From: Bacillota bacterium
GTDB taxonomy: Bacteria; Bacillota; Dethiobacteria; DTU022
Direction: 5' to 3'
Assembly: GCA_012510325.1 (NCBI GenBank)
Contig: JAAZIG010000326.1
Coordinates: forward strand, 1-8,745
DNA: 8,745 nt
Made by a program: the position numbers and the translations under genes. The notes under the pieces were generated by a model. It did no database searches. It worked only from the letters and a program-made list of their open reading frames with translations, and was not told the DNA's origin. This document shows, in pieces, positions 6,162 to 8,745 of the stretch. How positions within the stretch are numbered: position 1 is the first letter of the stretch; every line of letters begins with the position of its first letter.

Positions 6162-6959
6162 TCATGCTCCCCCTGAAAAGCGCTCCGGCTCCTCGACGAA
6201 AGCGGCGATGGCACCAAAATAACGCTCCCGATCGACGAAGATGACATCATTGTGCTCCGCCCCGGGGATGGGCACAAGCTGCTTCGACTGGCTTCCCAGG
6301 CACCGGTGCAGCTCTTCAGCCTGGCTGAAAGGGACGAGGCTGTCCGCGCGGCCGTGGATGATCAGGACCGGTGCTTCAATCTGGGCTGCTTTACTCCTGC
6401 TCTCCCGATCGATACTGCTGAGATCGAGGCCCATGGAGGGCAAGCCGAGATGTTCAATCAGCCCGACAACGCTGATAAAACCGCTTTCGATAATGAGCCC
6501 CGGGATGACCCCAGCATACTGCACGGCCAGTTCCAGGGCGGAGATGCTGCCCAGGGAGCGCCCCATGACAAAGAGTTTTTCTTGCAGGCCTCGCTCGTCC
6601 AGCCTTCCGGCAATCGCTTCATAGATCAACGGCGCATCGGCCACCATCCCGGTAAAGGTGGGCCGACCGCCGCTGCTGCCGTAACCGCGGTAATCGGCGA
6701 CAACGAGGTTGACTCTTTTTTGACCATAGAGCGGCGCAATCTGATCATAGTCTGCAGCGATCTCACCATTTCCGTGAAAAAGCAAAATCCAGGGGCGTCC
6801 GGCTTCACTTTCGTAGAGACGGCAGCCGACAGCGATTCCGTCCTCTACCGGGACCATCAGATCTGCGGCTCCCGCAGGGGCCGGCAAATTCCATTTGCGC
6901 GGATAAAAAAGAAAGCGCAGCAACATCGGCTGTTGATCGATCATCGAATATACACTCAT
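6162..6959 (-). CDS. Alpha/beta hydrolase (serine hydrolase fold)
   Basis: A 265-residue single-domain alpha/beta hydrolase. The oxyanion-hole segment is FHGNGE (61-66). The nucleophile elbow is GRSLG (Ser135). The acid is Asp206 in IHGRADSLVP and the base is His236 in PGAEHND, so the triad is complete. The N-terminus has no clear signal peptide, only a mildly hydrophobic stretch (about 11-20), so it may be cytosolic or loosely membrane-associated. The substrate is unknown; relatives are annotated as S33-like peptidases, BAAT or esterases. Start ATG 6959 has a G-run 6 bases upstream; TTG 6965 in the same frame is an alternative. It lies 25 bases upstream of lysR on the same strand and 123 bases after serA. 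Confidence 0.88.
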   Translation of the reverse strand: MSVYSMIDQQPMLLRFLFYPRKWNLPAPAGAADLMVPVEDGIAVGCRLYESEAGRPWILLFHGNGEIAADYDQIAPLYGQKRVNLVVADYRGYGSSGGRPTFTGMVADAPLIYEAIAGRLDERGLQEKLFVMGRSLGSISALELAVQYAGVIPGLIIESGFISVVGLIEHLGLPSMGLDLSSIDRESRSKAAQIEAPVLIIHGRADSLVPFSQAEELHRCLGSQSKQLVPIPGAEHNDVIFVDRERYFGAIAAFVEEPERFSGGA

Positions 6960-7082
6960 CGGCAACCCCCCATAATATTTTTAACCCAACTGCAAGCCCC
7001 CAATTTCAAGCCTTAAACGGCCCCGGTACAGTCTGAAGCGCTGCTGAAGCAGTGGCTTAAACCATCTGCCGGGAGCGCCTTG

Positions 7083-8681
7083 TCACTGACCTGTCGCCCC
7101 CCCGTTGGCCAGCTCGACGAAGCGGGCTGAAGCAATGACATCGTGCTGCTCGAGCTTGCGCATCACCTCGGGCGTAATGCGCTCGTCAACCTGTAAAACC
7201 ATCATCGCCTCTCCCCCGACTGTCTGTCGGCCCAGCTGCATGCTGGCAATATTGACATTTTCGTCCCCGAGAAGGGTGCCGACCCTGCCGACGACACCCG
7301 GACGGTCGTGATGGGTGGTGATGAGCATGAAGCGCGCCGGGACAACCTCGATGCGGTAGTCACCGATGCGGGTCAGCCGGATATCATCATGAGCCAGCAG
7401 CGTTCCGGCAAGAGACTTCACTGTCTCGCCCTCCCGGACATTGATCTGCACCAGACTGCTGTAACTTTTGAGCTCGGCGGTGGCACTTTCCCGCACCTTG
7501 ATCCCCCGCCGCTGGGCGATCAGGGAAGCGTTGACCGGGGTCACCGGGCTGCTGACGATCCCCTGGAGCAGTCCGGCAAGGCATGATGCGGTCAGGGGTG
7601 CCAGAGGCAGCGAGGCGATCTCGCCGGAGAAGAGCACTTCGATTTCATCGATAGAACCGCCGTAAAACTGCATATAAAAATCACCGAGCAGCCGCATCAG
7701 GGGGAGGTACGGCTCCAGAGCGGCCGCTGTTTCCGGCATCAGCGCCGGGAGATTTACCGCCGAAGTGACCGCCTCCCCTGAAAGAGCCTTGAGCACCTGC
7801 TCCGCCACCTGCAGAGCGACGTTGGTCTGAGCCTCCCTGGTGAGAGCGCCCAGATGAGGCGTGGCGATAACGTTGTCCAGCTGCAGCAGGGGGCTTCCGG
7901 CCGGCGGCTCGTCCTCAAAAACATCGAGCGCCGCACCGGCGATCCGTTCTTCCACGAGAGCGCTGTGCAGAGCGGCTTCGTCAACAATACCGCCCCGGGC
8001 GCAATTGATCAGCATGGCTCCGGGTTTCATCAGCGCCAGCTCCGGCGCCCCGATGAGGTAGCGCGTTGCCGGCATCAGAGGCACGTGTAAAGAGACAAAA
8101 TCTGATCGCTCCAGGAGATAGTCCAGAGCGACCATCTCCACCCCGATCTTGGCGGCATGCTCCGCCGAAATATACGGATCGTGGCACAGCAGGTGCATCC
8201 CCAGGGCCCTGGCCCGGCGGCCGAGCTCGCTTCCGACATGGCCCAGCCCGATGATGCCGAGCGTCTTTCCGTTCAGCTCTATCCCCAGGAAGTCTTCCCT
8301 GGCCCAGGTGCCCTGTTTAACAGAGTAATTCGCTCCGGGAATATTGCGGGCCAGCGAAACGAGCAGCGCCAGGGTCAGCTCCGCCGCCGAGATGGTGTTG
8401 GCCTCGGGGACATTGAGCACGATGATCCCCTTTTCCGTCGCTGCGGGGAGATCAATATTGTCCACCCCCACGCCGGCGCGCCCGATCACTTTAAGGCGCC
8501 TGCCCGCCTCGATAATCTCCCTGCTCACCAGGGTGCTGCTGCGCACGATAAGCGCGTCGTAATCTCCGATGATCCGCTCCAGCTCCCCGGGAGAGTGATT
8601 CAGCTGCTGATCAACCCGGGCATGACGCCGCAGCAGCTCCAGTCCTTTTGCAGAGAGGGGATCACTGACCAATATTTTCAT
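7083..8681 (-). CDS. serA: D-3-phosphoglycerate dehydrogenase
   Basis: SerA oxidises 3-phosphoglycerate to 3-phosphohydroxypyruvate with NAD+, the first step of serine synthesis. The protein has 532 residues, close to the 525-530 of the long (ACT-bearing) form. Order of domains: substrate-binding 1-97 and about 285-310, NAD-binding between them with GLGHVG (145-150), an intervening domain about 320-445, and a C-terminal ACT domain about 451-527 that would sense serine. The catalytic residues are Arg229 (NCARGG), Glu258 (FEDEPP) and His276 (ATPHLGA). ATG 8681 is preceded by ggagg 8 bases upstream; an in-frame TTG at 8696 lies at that ribosome site itself and is rejected. It is the first complete gene of a minus-strand run. 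Confidence 0.96.
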   Translation of the reverse strand: MKILVSDPLSAKGLELLRRHARVDQQLNHSPGELERIIGDYDALIVRSSTLVSREIIEAGRRLKVIGRAGVGVDNIDLPAATEKGIIVLNVPEANTISAAELTLALLVSLARNIPGANYSVKQGTWAREDFLGIELNGKTLGIIGLGHVGSELGRRARALGMHLLCHDPYISAEHAAKIGVEMVALDYLLERSDFVSLHVPLMPATRYLIGAPELALMKPGAMLINCARGGIVDEAALHSALVEERIAGAALDVFEDEPPAGSPLLQLDNVIATPHLGALTREAQTNVALQVAEQVLKALSGEAVTSAVNLPALMPETAAALEPYLPLMRLLGDFYMQFYGGSIDEIEVLFSGEIASLPLAPLTASCLAGLLQGIVSSPVTPVNASLIAQRRGIKVRESATAELKSYSSLVQINVREGETVKSLAGTLLAHDDIRLTRIGDYRIEVVPARFMLITTHHDRPGVVGRVGTLLGDENVNIASMQLGRQTVGGEAMMVLQVDERITPEVMRKLEQHDVIASARFVELANGGATGQ

Positions 8682-8745
8682 ATCGATTGCCTCCAACGTA
8701 TGGTTTGATTTTTTCCGCGTATACCCGGCCCGCTGCTCGGGCAGG
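8682..8745 (-). promoter_or_regulatory. Upstream region of serA with strong ribosome binding site
   Basis: On the minus strand the run ttggagg lies 8 bases before the serA ATG at 8681. The remaining 50 bases to the window edge are open in all three minus frames, so they could be the end of an upstream gene or an intergenic leader. I cannot tell which, and no terminator or riboswitch can be recognised in so short a piece. Confidence 0.5.

Noticed and set aside
6137..6277. 47-residue N-terminal extension of the LysR protein
   Set aside because: It overlaps the hydrolase gene in another frame, is low-complexity Ser/Pro-rich, and precedes the typical LysR N-terminus, which has its own ribosome site.
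6252..7016. 254-codon plus-strand open frame across the hydrolase
   Set aside because: It is antisense to a protein with a complete catalytic triad and shows no protein family features.
7037..7057. Hairpin ctgct-ga-agcag between serA and the hydrolase as a terminator
   Set aside because: The stem is short with a two-base loop and has no T-run on either strand.
8157..8708. 183-codon plus-strand open frame across serA
   Set aside because: It is antisense to clearly conserved SerA in GC-rich DNA, where long spurious frames are common.

Overview
The window is GC-rich bacterial DNA. It most resembles an anaerobic Gram-positive organism of the Clostridia / Peptococcaceae / Moorella type. The reasons are strong Shine-Dalgarno sites, a Firmicutes-style 3D-domain protein, a selenocysteine-containing SelD, and a YedE / TusA / DUF3343 selenium cluster beside a LysR regulator of the selenium-associated kind. 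No species can be named from sequence alone.

Layout. Bases 1-373 hold two copies of a dispersed, palindrome-bearing intergenic repeat. The next 200 bases have nothing recognisable. A small membrane-anchored 3D-domain protein is on the minus strand (580-1035). An AT-rich divergent intergenic region (1036-1292) carries three small inverted repeats and probably the promoter of the main operon. Bases 1293-5064 form one tight plus-strand operon of five genes: yedE (putative selenium transporter), a stand-alone TusA-like carrier, a DUF3343 protein with an extra Cys-containing C-terminal domain, a divergent ribokinase/NAD(P)HX-dehydratase-like protein, and selD. Facing it on the minus strand are a LysR regulator (5108-6136), an alpha/beta hydrolase (6162-6959) and serA (7083-8681).

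Main result. The selD gene is longer than a plain ORF call shows. Its true start is a GTG at 4015, inside the end of the upstream gene. It reads through an in-frame TGA at 4066-4068 that lies exactly at the catalytic Cys17 position of E. coli SelD (AGCGCK becomes AGUASK). A hairpin with a GGG loop directly after the TGA fits a bacterial SECIS element. SelD is therefore itself a predicted selenoprotein, and the cell must also have SelA, SelB and tRNA-Sec, none of which is in this window.

Working together. YedE would bring a reduced selenium or sulfur species across the membrane. The TusA-like and DUF3343 proteins, both Cys-bearing, would be carriers that pass selenium to SelD. SelD makes selenophosphate from selenide and ATP. 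The kinase-like protein is locked into the operon by overlaps on both sides but has no known role there. The adjacent LysR protein is the obvious candidate regulator. serA, three genes away on the opposite strand, makes the precursor of serine, the carbon skeleton of selenocysteine; that link is only suggestive.
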